From JACRLW01 sp050181465 (GTDB lineage Bacteria; Planctomycetota; UBA1135; UBA2386): DNA of 64,000 nt. The notes under the pieces were generated by a model that worked only from the letters and a program-made list of their open reading frames with translations, was not told the origin of the DNA and searched no databases. The stretch lies in assembly GCA_050181465.1 (NCBI GenBank), contig JBFXDD010000025.1, forward strand, positions 4,198 to 68,197. The letters are read 5' to 3'. Positions 63,853 through 64,000 of this stretch are shown here, in pieces; position 1 is the first letter of the stretch, and each line of letters starts with the position of its first letter. The position numbers and the translations under genes were made by a program.

Positions 63853-64000
63853 GTGCTCACCTCCTGCGTCTGCCTTTCCTCTCTCCGCATCGGCCGGCTG
63901 GCGCTGGCCTTGCTCGTGTCCTTGCTGGCGGCGGCTGCGCCGCGCGCGCAGCTCGTGCCGCGCGAACTCGGCAAGAAGTCGTCCGTCGTCGATCGCCCAG
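63853..64000 (+). CDS. Start of an exported protein, cut by window end
   Basis: A GTG at 63853 opens a frame that is uninterrupted to the window end (49 codons): VLTSCVCLSSLRIGRLALAL then LVSLLAAAAPRAQLVPRELG. This looks like a signal peptide with cleavage near PRAQ. The start is uncertain and the product unknown. It follows the YebC gene by 80 bp. Confidence 0.5.
   Translation, partial: MLTSCVCLSSLRIGRLALALLVSLLAAAAPRAQLVPRELGKKSSVVDRP

Overview
The window is a GC-rich, densely packed bacterial chromosome segment, most likely from a member of the Planctomycetota. The inference rests on gene content: many large secreted proteins with PKD, VCBS/FG-GAP, kelch-like and parallel beta-helix folds; two Ser/Thr kinases with periplasmic TPR regions, each beside an ECF sigma factor; a formylglycine sulfatase; sialate O-acetylesterase (SASA) domains; a ThuA-like protein; and a secreted multihaem cytochrome next to a propeller dehydrogenase-like protein. 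The style resembles the Saltatorellus/Poly30 group, but no marker gene is present to place it firmly.

Layout. 1-6.5 kb: a PKD protein cut by the window edge, tRNA-Pro(GGG), decayed remnants of a propeller gene and an FG-GAP gene, an intact GH20 hexosaminidase and a VOC lipoprotein. 7-14 kb: small secreted or lipid-anchored enzymes (alpha/beta hydrolase, RidA-like) and four pieces of a 182-bp palindromic repeat, one of which splits a membrane-protein gene. 13.6-26 kb: secreted proteins (formylglutamate-amidohydrolase-like fold with Calx-beta and LamG, PKD, VCBS, kelch-like), an SGNH lipoprotein coupled to a DASS transporter, and two small BamE-like lipoproteins. 26-35.6 kb: a six-gene minus-strand run (sulfatase, double SASA protein, pentahaem cytochrome c, propeller dehydrogenase, ThuA-like protein, L-serine dehydratase), all tightly spaced. 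35.6-41 kb: a DHH protein, an IS1-like insertion sequence with 25-bp inverted repeats, and a Fur/PerR-like gene coupled to an exported catalase-peroxidase whose last codons now lie in the IS end. 41-46 kb: a membrane-anchored protein, an in-frame fusion of an ADP-ribose-type macro domain to an ECF sigma factor, a convergent Ser/Thr kinase with a long C-terminal region, and a cytochrome c pair. 47-60 kb: giant secreted repeat proteins, a membrane protein truncated by the repeat, a frameshifted small gene, a CPBP protease with a zinc alcohol dehydrogenase, a beta-helix protein, a small lipoprotein and a short secreted protein. 60-64 kb: a kinase-ECF operon preceded by another repeat copy, a YebC-family regulator, and the start of a further secreted protein.

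Two items stand out. First, the macro domain-sigma factor fusion has no internal start codon for the sigma half and sits by a kinase; it could link NAD/ADP-ribose chemistry directly to promoter choice. Second, the 182-bp palindromic element has five complete copies of identical length plus remnants. It inserts in or against genes, supplies stop codons, and in one case adds a multiple of three bases to the interrupted gene.
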